Notes: generated by a model not told the origin, from the letters alone. 64,000 nt of DNA from Sagittula sp. P11 (GCF_002814095.1 NZ_CP021913.1:1-64000); one strand, 5' to 3'. Positions 18,380-29,771 are shown, counted from the stretch's first letter. Program-made: numbers and translations.

Positions 18380-19588
18380 TCAGGCGGGCCTTTTGATCGT
18401 GATCTGGGTCACGTCACAGTTACCGCTGCGGAACGTGGCGGCGCAAGAGGCGAGATAGAAATTCCACATCCGCCGGAACCGGTCGTCGAAGCCGAGCGAG
18501 GCGACCTCGTCCCAGCGGTCGTTGAAGACGTCGTGCCAGCGGCGCAGGGTCGTGCTGTAGCTTTCGCCGAATTCAATGGACTTCACCACCTGCAGCCCGG
18601 CGCGCTCCACCTCGCGGCGCAGCACCTCGGGGCTGGGCAGCATGCCGCCCGGGAAGATGTACTTCTGGATGAAGTCGACCCCCTTGCGGTATACCTCCCA
18701 CCGCTTGTGCTGGACGGTGATGACCTGGAGCGAGGCGTTGGCACCGGGGCGCAGCCGCCCGCGCACGCTGTCGAAATAGACCGGCCAGTACTTCTCGCCC
18801 ACCGCCTCGAACATCTCGATAGAGGCGATGCCGTCGTAAACCCCGCGCTCGTCGCGGTAGTCCTGCAGCTTGATCTCCACCCGGTCGGCCAGACCGGCAC
18901 GCTGCACCCGGGCCTGGGCGTAGTCGAGCTGCTCCTTCGACAGGGTCAGGCCGGTGATGCGCAGCCCGCGTTCCTTGGCGGCGTATTCCGCGAAACCGCC
19001 CCAGCCGCAGCCGATCTCGAGCACGTGGTCGCCCGGCTTGGCCTCCATCGCGTCGACGAGCGCCGCGTACTTGGCGATCTGGGCGCTCTCGAGGCTTTCC
19101 TGTCCGGTCTCGAACAGCGCCGACGAATAGGTCATCGTCTCGTCGAGCCAGAGACCGTAGAAGTCGTTCCCGAGATCGTAGTGATGCGCGATGTTCTTGC
19201 GCGCCTGCCGTTTCGAATTCCGGACCATCCAGAAGCGGAACTTCTCCCAAGCGCGGACCATGCCCTGCCCCGGGAAACCGTCGAAGAGCGAGTCCTCGTT
19301 GGCATGCACGAGGTCGAGGAAGGCCATGAGATCCGGCGTCGACCAGCCTTCGTCCAGGTAGGCCTCGCAGAAGCCGAGGTCGCCCTCGCGGATCAGCCGG
19401 GCGAAGATGTCGGGATCGTTGAGCTGGACCTCCGCCACCGGCCCCGGTTCCGCGCCCTCCGCCCGGAACCTCCGGCCGTCCGGCAGGATCATGTCCAGCC
19501 GCCCGCGTTCCATTCCCTGCGCCATGTCGAAGACGTGGCTGAAGTATCGGGGCAGTCCGGTCTGGTTCGCAAGTGAGGTCAGGGCCAT
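18380..19588 (-). CDS. cfa: Cyclopropane-fatty-acyl-phospholipid synthase family
   Basis: Transfers a methylene from SAM to unsaturated phospholipid acyl chains; related family members methylate or make furan fatty acid precursors. The product is 402 residues from ATG 19588. It shows the SAM motif VLEIGCGWGGFAEYAA, the upstream HHYDLGNDFY signature, and QVITVQHKRW and FIQKYIFPGGMLPS, which are diagnostic of the family. It is three bases before trgA, so membrane-lipid modification and the tellurite genes are probably cotranscribed. The ribosome site is weak (GAAAG). Confidence 0.92.
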   Translation of the reverse strand: MALTSLANQTGLPRYFSHVFDMAQGMERGRLDMILPDGRRFRAEGAEPGPVAEVQLNDPDIFARLIREGDLGFCEAYLDEGWSTPDLMAFLDLVHANEDSLFDGFPGQGMVRAWEKFRFWMVRNSKRQARKNIAHHYDLGNDFYGLWLDETMTYSSALFETGQESLESAQIAKYAALVDAMEAKPGDHVLEIGCGWGGFAEYAAKERGLRITGLTLSKEQLDYAQARVQRAGLADRVEIKLQDYRDERGVYDGIASIEMFEAVGEKYWPVYFDSVRGRLRPGANASLQVITVQHKRWEVYRKGVDFIQKYIFPGGMLPSPEVLRREVERAGLQVVKSIEFGESYSTTLRRWHDVFNDRWDEVASLGFDDRFRRMWNFYLASCAATFRSGNCDVTQITIKRPA

Positions 19589-19625
19589 GTGCAGCTTTCG
19601 ATTTTCATTTATTTCGAAGGAGTTT

Positions 19626-19679
19626 ATGCTGGAGAAACAACCCGGCAAGGCTTCGGGCTTGGGATTTCGCGGAAAGTGA
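19626..19679 (+). CDS. Possible 17-residue leader peptide
   Basis: A strong GAAGGAG site five bases ahead of an ATG opens a short frame reading MLEKQPGKASGLGFRGK and then TGA, in the cfa/SH3-lipoprotein intergenic region. The good ribosome site is the only support; it may be chance. Confidence 0.2.
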   Translation: MLEKQPGKASGLGFRGK

Positions 19680-19733
19680 TGTTTTCTGGGTACCAGGATG
19701 CCCGAGTGAATTGAAAACAGGAGATACAGGGGC

Positions 19734-20150
19734 GTGAGACGAAAGATTCTGATGGCGTGTTTGCTGGCCGCGGGGCTCGCATCATGCGGGCAGGTGCGGC
19801 AGGTGGTCCAGCCTGGAGCCCAGCCGTCACCGCGGACCGACGGCCCGATCACCCTTTCGGGCTCCACCACGTTGTCCAGTCCGGCCCCCGGGCAACCGAC
19901 CGCCACGCCGGCCACCCAGAACTGGCGCCGCGACCTGCCGCGCAACATCGCCTATTTCAACATGGGCAGCGACGCGGTGTCGATCTACAGCGAGGCCGAG
20001 CGCACCACCGCCACGGGCACGCTGCTGCCCGGCGAGGGCGGATACATCCAGACCTGCGACGACGCGAAGCCGGTGTGCAAGATGAACTTCGGCAACGGGC
20101 GCACCGGTTGGGTCGCCATGGGGTCGATGGCCGGGGTGTCGAACGGCTGA
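19734..20150 (+). CDS. SH3-domain lipoprotein
   Basis: A 138-residue exported lipoprotein. GTG 19734 follows GGAG. The signal ends with lipobox LASC (Cys 18), then comes a Pro/Thr/Ser-rich linker. Residues 65-135 form a small bacterial SH3-type domain (NIAYFNMGSDAVSIYSEA, GRTGWVAMGSM) of the kind that binds peptidoglycan or peptides. The function is unknown. It is divergent from cfa and convergent with the photolyase gene. Confidence 0.75.
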   Translation: MRRKILMACLLAAGLASCGQVRQVVQPGAQPSPRTDGPITLSGSTTLSSPAPGQPTATPATQNWRRDLPRNIAYFNMGSDAVSIYSEAERTTATGTLLPGEGGYIQTCDDAKPVCKMNFGNGRTGWVAMGSMAGVSNG

Positions 20151-20158
20151 CGCGGTTT

Positions 20159-20250
20159 GCGGACCCTGCGGGTCCGCCAGCGGGAAGGGCTCTGCCCTCC
20201 CCGAACCCCTCCCGAGGTATTTCCCCCAAGATGAAGGTGGCGGTCAGCGC
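20159..20250. repeat. Rhodobacteraceae-type dispersed intergenic element with two hairpins
   Basis: Hairpin 1: GCGGACCC-TGC-GGGTCCGC (20159-20177). Hairpin 2: AGGGC-TCT-GCCCT (20186-20198). Then the box CCCGAGGTATTTCCCCCAAG followed by ATGAAGG. It lies between two converging genes and probably works as a bidirectional terminator. The box resembles intergenic motifs I recall from related genomes; this is memory, not a search result. Confidence 0.5.
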
Positions 20251-20267
20251 GTTCGGGCGCAGGGCTC

Positions 20268-21686
20268 TCAGAAGTCGCGGTTCTGGTAGGCCTCGAGTGC
20301 GGCTTCGCGGCCTTCCTTCGGCCCGACGATCGCATCGGGATAGGCGTCGCCCGGTGTCATTGGCCAGCTTTCGGGGATGGCGTCGAAATAGCTGAGCGCG
20401 GTGTCCGAGGGCGTCCTGCGGCCTTCGGCGATCCAGCGGTTCACGTAGGCGCAGTCGGGATCGAACTTGTCGCGCTGGGTGACAGGGTTGAAGACGCGGA
20501 AATAGGGTGTGGCGTCGGGACCGGAACCCGCAGACCATTGCCAGCCCATGGCGTTCGAGGCCGGGTCCCAGTCGATCAGGCAGTCCTCGAACCAGGCCAT
20601 GCCGATCTTCCAGTGGCACATCAGGTGCTTGGTCAGGTAGCTCGCCACGATCATGCGGGCGCGGTTGTGCATCCGTCCGGTGACGTAGAGCTCACGCATG
20701 GCGGCGTCGACGAAGGGAATGCCGGTGCGCCCCTGCTTCCAGGCCTTGACTTCGCGCAGGCGTTCGTCGGTCTTCCACGGGAAGGCGTCCCATTCCTCGC
20801 GCCAGTTGCCGGTCAGCAGGTGCGGCGTGTGCCACATCAGGTGATAGGCGAACTCGCGCCAGACCAGCTCCTTGAGGAACGTCTGGGCGCCGGACTTGCC
20901 GTCCTCCATCGCGCGGCGGCCGGCGTGCCAGCATTGGGCCGGGCTGATCTCGCCCAGCGAAAGGTTCTCGCTGAGGCAGGATGTGCCGTCCTTCGAGACC
21001 TCGTCGCGGGTCGTGCCGTAGTCCGCCACCTTGTCGCGCATGAAGACCCCGAGCCGGGTCTGCGCGGCCTGTTCGCCAAGCCGGACGTAGGGACGCACAA
21101 CATCGGAGCCGCGGCGCATGCCCTGGCCCAGGTTCCAGTCGGCGAGGGTTTCGCTGTCGGGCCACGTAGTGGGCGCCTTCAGGTCGGAGGGTGAGGAAAG
21201 GGGCGCGGGCACGTCGCGGTCGCACACGGCTTTCCAGAAGGGCGTGTAGACCTTGTAGAAGCCGCCCTGCCCCGTCTCGACCGTCCAGGGTTCGAACATC
21301 AGGTGGCCGGTCAAGCTTTGCGCGCCGATGCCCTTGTCCTTCAACACCTCCTTCACGCGGGTGTCGCGCTCCACGCTGTCGGGATCGTAGGCGCGGCTCC
21401 AGTAGACGGCCCGGGCGCCGGTTTCCTCAACCAGCTCCGACAGCACTTCGGGCGCGGGACCGGACCGCAGGATCAGCCGGCTGCCCTTGTCCTTCAGCGC
21501 ATCGGCGAAGGCCCCGAGCCCCAGGCCGAGCCGCCATTGAGGGGCGGTGCCGAGGCCCTCTACCAGCGCGTCGCGGATGAAGACCGGGATCACCGGGCCG
21601 CGTTTCGCGGCTTCGGTCAGCGCGGCATGGTCGGAGAGGCGCAGGTCCCGGCGGAACCAGACGAGGGTCGGCGGCGTGTCGGTCAT
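20268..21686 (-). CDS. phrB: Deoxyribodipyrimidine photolyase (class I CPD type)
   Basis: Repairs UV-induced cyclobutane pyrimidine dimers using FADH- and blue light. The 472-residue product has the N-terminal antenna domain (LVWFRRDLRLSDHAAL) and the C-terminal FAD domain with ELVWREFAYHLMWH, the Trp-rich IDWDPASNAMGWQWSAGSG loop and PYFRVFNPVTQRDKFD. It is complete. It is the last gene of a minus-strand run dinB-acuI-membrane protein-phrB. Confidence 0.95.
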   Translation of the reverse strand: MTDTPPTLVWFRRDLRLSDHAALTEAAKRGPVIPVFIRDALVEGLGTAPQWRLGLGLGAFADALKDKGSRLILRSGPAPEVLSELVEETGARAVYWSRAYDPDSVERDTRVKEVLKDKGIGAQSLTGHLMFEPWTVETGQGGFYKVYTPFWKAVCDRDVPAPLSSPSDLKAPTTWPDSETLADWNLGQGMRRGSDVVRPYVRLGEQAAQTRLGVFMRDKVADYGTTRDEVSKDGTSCLSENLSLGEISPAQCWHAGRRAMEDGKSGAQTFLKELVWREFAYHLMWHTPHLLTGNWREEWDAFPWKTDERLREVKAWKQGRTGIPFVDAAMRELYVTGRMHNRARMIVASYLTKHLMCHWKIGMAWFEDCLIDWDPASNAMGWQWSAGSGPDATPYFRVFNPVTQRDKFDPDCAYVNRWIAEGRRTPSDTALSYFDAIPESWPMTPGDAYPDAIVGPKEGREAALEAYQNRDF

Positions 21687-21753
21687 CGGTCATCTTTCCT
21701 TGCTTTGCCCGGACGTAGCCCGTCCGGCCGCAAGGCAAGGGCCGTGGCGGCCG

Positions 21754-22167
21754 TCAGAGCCGCCCGGTGACCCACATGACGATCAGCACGATGGACTGCA
21801 CCGCGATGACGAGGGCGACGATCATCGCGACCCAGCGCCAGCCGCCCGCCGGTCGGGCCTTTGGCGCCACGGCGAACACGGCGCGGGTGACGGCGAGGGT
21901 CCAGCCGAGCTGGAGCAGATAGAACGCCAGTACCAGCAGCCACGGGAGGCTCCACGGCACGAGGCCGTTGCCCTCTGCGGCCATGGCGGGCACCATCACG
22001 AGGATCCAGAGCGGCATGGCGATCAGTTGCACGCCGACGTAGCCGCCCCAGAACGTCTCTCCGAGCGACAGCCGGCCGCGTGCCAGGTCCGCGAACCACG
22101 CGGGGCGGAAGATCCTCGCGCGGTCCCTGCGGATTTCGGCAATCTCCGCCTCTGACGGATCAGGCAT
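21754..22167 (-). CDS. Small membrane protein of unknown function
   Basis: A 137-residue protein with an N-terminal cytoplasmic segment (RARIFRPAWFADLARGRLSLGETFW) and about three hydrophobic helices (residues 42-62, 72-92, 112-132). The start overlaps the acuI stop by eight bases, so it is translated from the acuI transcript. No known domain recognised. Confidence 0.7.
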   Translation of the reverse strand: MPDPSEAEIAEIRRDRARIFRPAWFADLARGRLSLGETFWGGYVGVQLIAMPLWILVMVPAMAAEGNGLVPWSLPWLLVLAFYLLQLGWTLAVTRAVFAVAPKARPAGGWRWVAMIVALVIAVQSIVLIVMWVTGRL

Positions 22168-23155
22168 TCACGTCCACCACGACGCGGCCCTTCACCTGCC
22201 CCTTGAGGATGTCGCGGCCAAGCTGCGGCAGGTCCGACAGACCGGCGGGTTGGATCATCTCTTCGAGCTTGGCCATGGGCAGGTCGGCGGCGATACGGTC
22301 CCACGCGCGGACACGGTTGGCGTAGGGCTGCATGACGCTGTCGATCCCCAAAAGGTTGACGCCGCGCAGGATGAAGGGGGTGATAAGCGCGCCGTCGATG
22401 GCGGCGCCGCCGGCGAGGCCGATGGCCGCGACCGAGGAGCCGTATTTCATCTGCTTCAGCACGCGGCCCAGCATGGCCCCCGCGACGGCATCGACGCAGC
22501 CCGACCAGCGCTCGCTTTCCAGCGGCTTCTTGGTGACCTCGGTCAGTTCTTCGCGCGGCACGATTTCCGTGGCGCCGAGGCCGCGCAGGTAGGATTCCTG
22601 TTCCGGGCGCCCGGTGACAGCCGCCACCTCATGCCCGAGGTTGGCCAGGATCGCCGTCGCCACGGAGCCCACGCCGCCCGCAGCCCCCGTCACCAGGACG
22701 GGGCCATGGCCGGGTTCAAGCCCGTGATCTTCCAGCGCCATGACCGCCAGCATCGCGGTCAGGCCCGCCGTGCCCACGGCCATCGCCGCGCGCGTGTCCA
22801 GCCCGTCGGGCAGCGGCACCAACCAGTCTGCCTTGACCCGTGCCTTCTGGCTGTAGCCGCCCCAGTGCGCCTCTCCGACGCGCCAGCCGGTCAGCACGAC
22901 CTTGTCGCCCGGCTTGTAGCGGTCGTCGGAGCTCTCCTCCACGACACCGGCGAAGTCGATGCCCGGGACATGCGGCCACTTGCGCACCAGCCCGCCACCG
23001 GAGCCGAGGCACAGCCCGTCCTTGTAGTTCACGGTCGAATAGTCGACGGCGACGGTCACCTCGCCGTCCGGCAGGTCGCCTGGCGACAGCTCCTTCACCG
23101 ACGCGGAGGTCTTGCCGCTCTCTTCGTCCTTCTCCACCACGAGTGCCTTGAACAT
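22160..23155 (-). CDS. acuI: Acrylyl-CoA reductase (NADPH)
   Basis: Reduces toxic acryloyl-CoA to propionyl-CoA, detoxifying acrylate from DMSP cleavage or from 3-hydroxypropionate metabolism. The product is 331 residues from ATG 23155, preceded by AAGGAGAG. It is a zinc-free medium-chain dehydrogenase with STVNYKDGLCLG, PGIDFAGVV and the Rossmann motif VTGAAGGVGSVA, plus TGRPEQESYLRGLGATEIV. This pattern matches the YhdH/AcuI group. Neighbours are dinB upstream and a small membrane protein overlapping downstream; no dmd or ddd genes are in the window. Confidence 0.93.
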   Translation of the reverse strand: MFKALVVEKDEESGKTSASVKELSPGDLPDGEVTVAVDYSTVNYKDGLCLGSGGGLVRKWPHVPGIDFAGVVEESSDDRYKPGDKVVLTGWRVGEAHWGGYSQKARVKADWLVPLPDGLDTRAAMAVGTAGLTAMLAVMALEDHGLEPGHGPVLVTGAAGGVGSVATAILANLGHEVAAVTGRPEQESYLRGLGATEIVPREELTEVTKKPLESERWSGCVDAVAGAMLGRVLKQMKYGSSVAAIGLAGGAAIDGALITPFILRGVNLLGIDSVMQPYANRVRAWDRIAADLPMAKLEEMIQPAGLSDLPQLGRDILKGQVKGRVVVDVNA

Positions 23156-23213
23156 GTCGCTCTCCTTCATGACGCTACGCCGTTTGTCCCTGAGCCGCAG
23201 CCGGAGCGCAACC

Positions 23214-23732
23214 CTAGAGCCAGGGACCCTCCTGTGGCATGAAGACGAGATCGCTTGTCGGGGCCTTCTGCCCGGCAGCCGTCAGCATCGCGTGGATCTG
23301 GCCCCGGTGATGGGTCTGGTGGTTGAACATATGCGCGACGCAGAGCGAGACGGGCTTCACCATGTCGGCCCCGACGGCGCCGGAGTACCAGCGCAGGTCC
23401 CCCGCCAGGTCGATGGCCCGCAGGCGCTCCGCCCAGAGAAGCATGTCGCCGTCCAGCCGGAAGCGCGCGATTTCCCAGTCTTCCCGGGATTTCGTCATGG
23501 CGGTGCTTTCGCTGATGCCGCCTTCGGGCCGGGGGAGGTTCGCCAGCCGCGACATCCAGATCATGTCGCCCCAGAGCAGATGATTCGCGGTGGCGAGGAT
23601 CGATCCGAAGAAGCCGCCCCTGTCCTGCTCCAGCTCAGCCTTGTCCATCTTCTCGAAACAGGCCTTCAACTGCTTGTTCTGCCACGCATTGTAGCGCGCC
23701 ATCGTCAGGCAGTACTGGGTCGAGATCATCAT
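23214..23732 (-). CDS. DinB family metal-binding protein
   Basis: A 172-residue four-helix-bundle protein of the DinB/YfiT superfamily, whose members are often thiol-dependent transferases. The three metal-binding histidines are seen in ANHLLWGD (first His) and HMFNHQTHHRGQI (second and third). The specific substrate is unknown. It lies 58 bases upstream of acuI on the same strand. Confidence 0.87.
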   Translation of the reverse strand: MMISTQYCLTMARYNAWQNKQLKACFEKMDKAELEQDRGGFFGSILATANHLLWGDMIWMSRLANLPRPEGGISESTAMTKSREDWEIARFRLDGDMLLWAERLRAIDLAGDLRWYSGAVGADMVKPVSLCVAHMFNHQTHHRGQIHAMLTAAGQKAPTSDLVFMPQEGPWL

Positions 23733-24127
23733 GTCGTGCGCCCTCTCTCGGTACGGCAGATCACGGGACGCTGCACGGACACGCGCGGTGGCCTGCCATA
23801 GCGCAAAGTCGCTCCGCTTTGCGCCACGGGGTCGCCTGTCCCGGTCGCCCGGCGGTCATTCCGCCTGCATGATGGCAAAACCGTCCGTCCCGCACCAGAG
23901 CGGTCAGGCGTCGCACATACGAGATGCGGGCACAGGCTGAGGAAGTTGCGCAGGAGGTCGGCAGTCGGCCTGAATCCGGCGGTATGTGGGGGTGAAGGGT
24001 CGCTCCGGCCCGCTGTCGGGGAAGCCGCAAGACGGTGGCAAACCGCAGCCTCCGGACATCGCATACTGCATGGCATTGGCTCATGGACCGAAAACAGCCG
24101 CGTCGTCACGATGTCACGAGATGAGGA
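23733..24127. other. Intergenic stretch between dinB and tRNA-Arg
   Basis: No gene is recognised in these 395 bases. The only clear structure is a hairpin at 23801-23824 with perfect arms GCGCAAAG and CTTTGCGC. Confidence 0.7.
23801..23824. repeat. GCGCAAAG/CTTTGCGC hairpin
   Basis: Perfect 8-bp inverted repeat with an 8-base loop in non-coding sequence downstream of tRNA-Arg. Its core GCAAAG...CTTTGC is shared with the hairpin at 32836-32860. Confidence 0.5.
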
Positions 24128-24204
<77 letters not shown>

Positions 24205-24273
24205 CTGAGGGGCCGTATAGCCCCTGCCCCGGACCGCTGCAACACCTGATCTGCGGCCCGGATCGCGGTTTTC

Positions 24274-25486
<1,213 letters not shown>

Positions 25487-25494
<8 letters not shown>

Positions 25495-26077
25495 TTCCCA
25501 TGATCCCTTCCGGGGAGACCCCTGCAAAGACAAGTAGAAGCGACAAGGTGAACCCAAGCGCCAAAAGGCCCAGCAACACGATGGCCAGCGCCCGGCCCAG
25601 ACCGGGCAGCCCGTGCGCCTCGGCCACGAAGTTCACCAGGATCCAGATGCCGACGCCCGACGACACGAGCACGACGAGGCCGACCATCGCCTCGGATACC
25701 GGGATGAGCGCGATGGTGAACACCTGCACCAGCACGTTGAGGATCTGCAGCCAGATCATCAGGAGCGCCACGTCGGCCAGACGCCCGCCGCCGCCCAGCA
25801 CCCGGCCCATGATCGTGAAGGCAAGGATCGTTCCGCCCAGCGTCACCGTCTCGGCCGCGAGGAACCCGGTGGGCGATGCAAGGAAGAACGGCACGTTCTC
25901 CGACGCGGGCGCCATCAGCAGCGTCACCCCGAAGACCAGCGTGTTCAAAACGATGGTCAGCGCAAAGGCTGTCAGGATCGCTTCCCGGTTCATGTTGATC
26001 GACATGAGCAGGCGCGCGACCTCGCGCGGGGCCGTGATGCTCTCGACGGCCAGATTGAAGAACCCTTTGGGGGTCAT
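25487..26077 (-). CDS. YIP1-like multi-pass membrane protein in the suf operon
   Basis: A 196-residue protein with about five hydrophobic segments after the N-terminal motif NLAVESITAPREVARLLMS, which is typical of bacterial YIP1-domain proteins. Its ATG overlaps the stop of the preceding gene as ATGA, and its end overlaps sufS. The function is unknown; the position suggests a link to Fe-S assembly, but this may be only cotranscription. Confidence 0.75.
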
Positions 26078-26604
26078 GCGGTCACTCCTGCCTCGCGGTG
26101 CGCCTCCCGCACCCCGGTGCCCACGAACCACAAAACCACCCCGAACCACAAGGCACCCACGAGGGTCAATCCGATACCCGGGCCGACAAATCCGGCGACA
26201 AGGCCGTTCAGCAGTGCCAGGGGCGTTGCCGCCAGGAGCGACCAGAACAGGATGAGCCGCCCGTCGAAGGCGGCCACGCGTTTGCCCGCCACCCGCGAGA
26301 GCAGCGAAAGCACCAGCGCCAGCACGTAGAAGATGAGCGGCAGGAAGATCACGGCCCCCAGAAGGGCGCCGCCGATCTCCGGCTGCACGGCCTGCTGGAA
26401 GGCGCCCCCTTCGGTGTTGAAGCGGGCGGGGTCGGTTTCCCAGACGCGGCGGGCGATGGCGGGCCACTGCGCCACGAACATGATGACGCAGGCCCCCATC
26501 AGGTAAGCCAGCGCGCGCGGTTCGCTTTGCGCGCGCGACAGGAGCCGCCGCCACACCGGCGCCGGCCCCCGATACATCGCGACGATATCGGTCGAGACCG
26601 TCAA
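26074..26604 (-). CDS. Membrane protein of unknown function between sufD and the YIP1-like gene
   Basis: 176 residues with about four hydrophobic segments (ALAYLMGACVIMFVAQWP; LLGAVIFLPLIFYVLALVLS; LILFWSLLAATPLALLNGL; WFGVVLWFVGTGV). The probable start is TTG 26604, three bases after the sufD stop; an internal ATG at 26577 is the alternative. It shares topology with the downstream YIP1-like protein and may be a diverged member of that family. Confidence 0.7.
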   Translation of the reverse strand: MTVSTDIVAMYRGPAPVWRRLLSRAQSEPRALAYLMGACVIMFVAQWPAIARRVWETDPARFNTEGGAFQQAVQPEIGGALLGAVIFLPLIFYVLALVLSLLSRVAGKRVAAFDGRLILFWSLLAATPLALLNGLVAGFVGPGIGLTLVGALWFGVVLWFVGTGVREAHREAGVTA

Positions 26605-26607
26605 GTC

Positions 26608-27884
26608 TCAGGCCCTGCGCCGCAACAGCCAGGCCTCGACCCGCTCGACCAGTTCCTCGCGCAGGGACTCGTCCTCGATCTCTTGCATCGCCTCGGCGAT
26701 GAAGGCGATGGTCATCATGTCCTCGGCATTGCCGCGCGGCACGCCGCGGGCACGCAGGTAGAAGAGCGAATCCTCGTCGATCCCGCCAGAGGTGGACCCG
26801 TGCGAACAGGCCACGTCGTCGGCGTAGATCTCCAGCTCCGGCTTGGCGAGAAACTGGCTGTCCTCGTCCAGAAGCAGTGACTGGCTGATCTGGTAGCCGT
26901 CGGTCTTCTGCGCGTCCGGCTTCACGAGGATCTTGCCCTGGAAGACACCGATCGCGCCGTTGCGCAGCACCTTCTTGAAGACCTGACGGCTTTCGCAGTT
27001 CACCGCGTCATGGGTGATGAAAACAGTGTCGTCGTGGTGGAATGCTCCGTCGCCCATGCAGGCGCCGGCGACATGCGCCACGGCGTCGTCGCCAGTGAAC
27101 TCGATCACGCACTCGTTGCGGGTCAGCACGCCGTTCACCGTAAGCGTGAAACTCTTGAACGTGCTTTCGACGCCGAGGCGCGCGAAGACATGCGTGACGG
27201 CGCGCCGGTCATGGTCGCGGCCCTGCGCACGCACGTGGTGCAGCGCGCCCTTGTCGGCGATCTCCACCTCCATCACGTGGTTGAACCGTGCCGCGGCGGG
27301 CCCGTTCTCAAGGATGGTCAGGTCGGCGCCGGGATCGACCTTCACCACGTGGTGCAGGATCGCGTCGGAGGTCTCGCCCTCGTGGACGTAGTTGATGTGG
27401 ATCGGCTTTGCGGCCTTGCCGGTGACGTGGATCAGCAGGCCGTCCGTGGCAAACGCCGTGTTCAGCACCGCGAAGGGGCGCTGCACCGGGGTCTGGCCGC
27501 GGGTTTCGAGCACGCCGTAGACGTCCTTTGCCCAGTGGATGTCGCGCGCCTCGGCAAGGCGCTCGATGCTCACACCCTCCATAGCCAGATCGTCGGAGGC
27601 CTCGGCGTCGAAGACCCCGTCGACAAAGACGATCTGCAGGCGGTCGCGTTCCCCGAACAGCGGCGCTTCATGCGCGTGCAGCGCCGGTGCCGCCGGAGCA
27701 TCGACCGCGTTCAGCGTGTCCGGCCGGGTGTACTTCCAGTATTCGTCGCGCGCACCCGGCAGGCCCATGGTCTGCAGACGGTTGAGCGCGTCCTTCCGCG
27801 CCGCGTCCGACCAGCCGCCTTCTGGCAGGGTCAGCGACGCGAGGCGCGCTTCGGTCGTGTCCTGTTTTGCCTGGGGAAGTGCCA

Positions 27885-27885
<1 letters not shown>
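26608..27885 (-). CDS. sufD: Fe-S assembly scaffold subunit SufD
   Basis: Partner of SufB in the SufBC2D scaffold. The product is 425 residues from ATG 27885. It has an N-terminal helical part and the beta-helix core, ending in the conserved ACSHGSTSGGIDEDSLFYLRARG segment (split here over its motifs CSHGST and DEDSLFYL) that closes the SufB-SufD interface. The start shares one base with the sufC stop codon (TAATG), so translation is coupled. Confidence 0.95.
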
Positions 27886-28649
<764 letters not shown>

Positions 28650-28785
28650 CCTCTCGTTTTGGGTGCCCCGCCGCCGTGTGGCCGCTGGAGGGCTGGTTCA
28701 TGTGCCCGGCGGCCTAGCGACTGCTGGAGGGCGGGTTCTGGGCCCTGTCGCCTTTCGGCGGCTTCTGGGCGGGTTCGTCTGCCGG

Positions 28786-29388
28786 TCAGGGGTTCTGCAT
28801 CAGCCTGATGATCCACATCAGGCGTTCCGGCGGGATGGGTCGGGGGGTCACATGGAAATGCGCCATGCGCCCGGTGATCTGCGGCGGACCGAGGATCTCC
28901 TCGACCTTGTGGTAGTGTCTGCGCTGTACATAGTCGTCGAAGTACAGGTCCAAAGGGACCCCGGACAGGAAGGCGCAGGCCAGCGCGCAGCCCTGACGGA
29001 ACCGGCCGTCGACCAGCACCACCTGCGGCTGGCGGAACTCCGGCAAGGACCAGACTTCCAGCGGGTAGCGCGCGAAGCGCTGCCATTCGGTGTGATCGAC
29101 AGGGTGACCCCATTCCTTCGTCGCGCCGATGTCCGACCAGATGACATCCACCTTGGTGCCCTCGGCGGGCGGGTTGCCGGCGAACCAGCCGCGCATCATC
29201 TGCGCCCAGTCCTTGTCCGACTCGACGGTGAAGACCGTCTTGCCCGGCATCTCGGCGGCCATCACGGTGGACCCGCCGGACCCGTATTCGAGGATCACGG
29301 ACGCGCGCCCGTAGGCCTCGCGCAGCAGCGCGGCCTCCGCCTCCGGCAGGGTCAGCTCGGGCCGGACGATGCGGGCCGGGGCGCTCAT
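28786..29388 (-). CDS. Methyltransferase-fold protein in the suf operon
   Basis: 200 residues. ILEYGSGGSTVMAAE near residue 32 looks like the glycine-rich motif I of class I SAM-dependent methyltransferases, with FTVESDKDW as the following acidic strand, and VVLVDGRFRQGCALAC further on. The later part (LDLYFDDYVQRRHYHKVEEIL) is not recognised. No substrate can be proposed. It lies between the YbjQ-like gene and sufC. Confidence 0.65.
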   Translation of the reverse strand: MSAPARIVRPELTLPEAEAALLREAYGRASVILEYGSGGSTVMAAEMPGKTVFTVESDKDWAQMMRGWFAGNPPAEGTKVDVIWSDIGATKEWGHPVDHTEWQRFARYPLEVWSLPEFRQPQVVLVDGRFRQGCALACAFLSGVPLDLYFDDYVQRRHYHKVEEILGPPQITGRMAHFHVTPRPIPPERLMWIIRLMQNP

Positions 29389-29459
29389 GAACGACCCTCC
29401 GACCGCAGTCCGGCCATGCAGGCCGCCGTGATATGAAGACCGGGCCGCATCACGTTCCG

Positions 29460-29771
29460 TCAGCCGAGCACCACCGCGGTGCCCGAAGCGGAGACCATCA
29501 GCATGTTGTTGATGACCTCGTAATCCAGATCGACGCCGACGACCGCGTTGGCGCCAAGCGCCGCCGCGCGCGCCTCCAGTTCGTTCAGTGCCGTCTCGCG
29601 CGCCTCGCCCAGCGATGCCTCATAGGCACCGGAGCGGCCACCGATGATGTCGGTGATCCCGGCAAAGATGTCACGGAAGACGTTTGCGCCGAGGATGGCC
29701 TCGCCCACGACGATGCCCTTGTATTCGGCGATCAGGTGGCCTTCGACGGAGGGGGTAGTGGTGACAATCAT
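29460..29771 (-). CDS. YbjQ/UPF0145 heavy-metal-binding-like protein
   Basis: A 103-residue protein of the YbjQ family: [22 protein letters not shown] at the start, the central [19 protein letters not shown] and [13 protein letters not shown]. Family members form pentamers; their role is not settled and cysteines are absent here. Its ATG overlaps the upstream small gene's stop as ATGA. Confidence 0.85.
   Translation of the reverse strand: MIVTTTPSVEGHLIAEYKGIVVGEAILGANVFRDIFAGITDIIGGRSGAYEASLGEARETALNELEARAAALGANAVVGVDLDYEVINNMLMVSASGTAVVLG

Noticed and set aside
24208-24225. AGGGGC/GCCCCT hairpin between sufS and tRNA-Arg as the suf terminator
   Set aside because: Only six pairs and no T run; it could equally be a tRNA 5' leader fold.
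28650-28785. Near-repeats of GCTGGAGGGC in the spacer before sufC
   Set aside because: Only two imperfect copies with no symmetry or start signal; no function can be supported.
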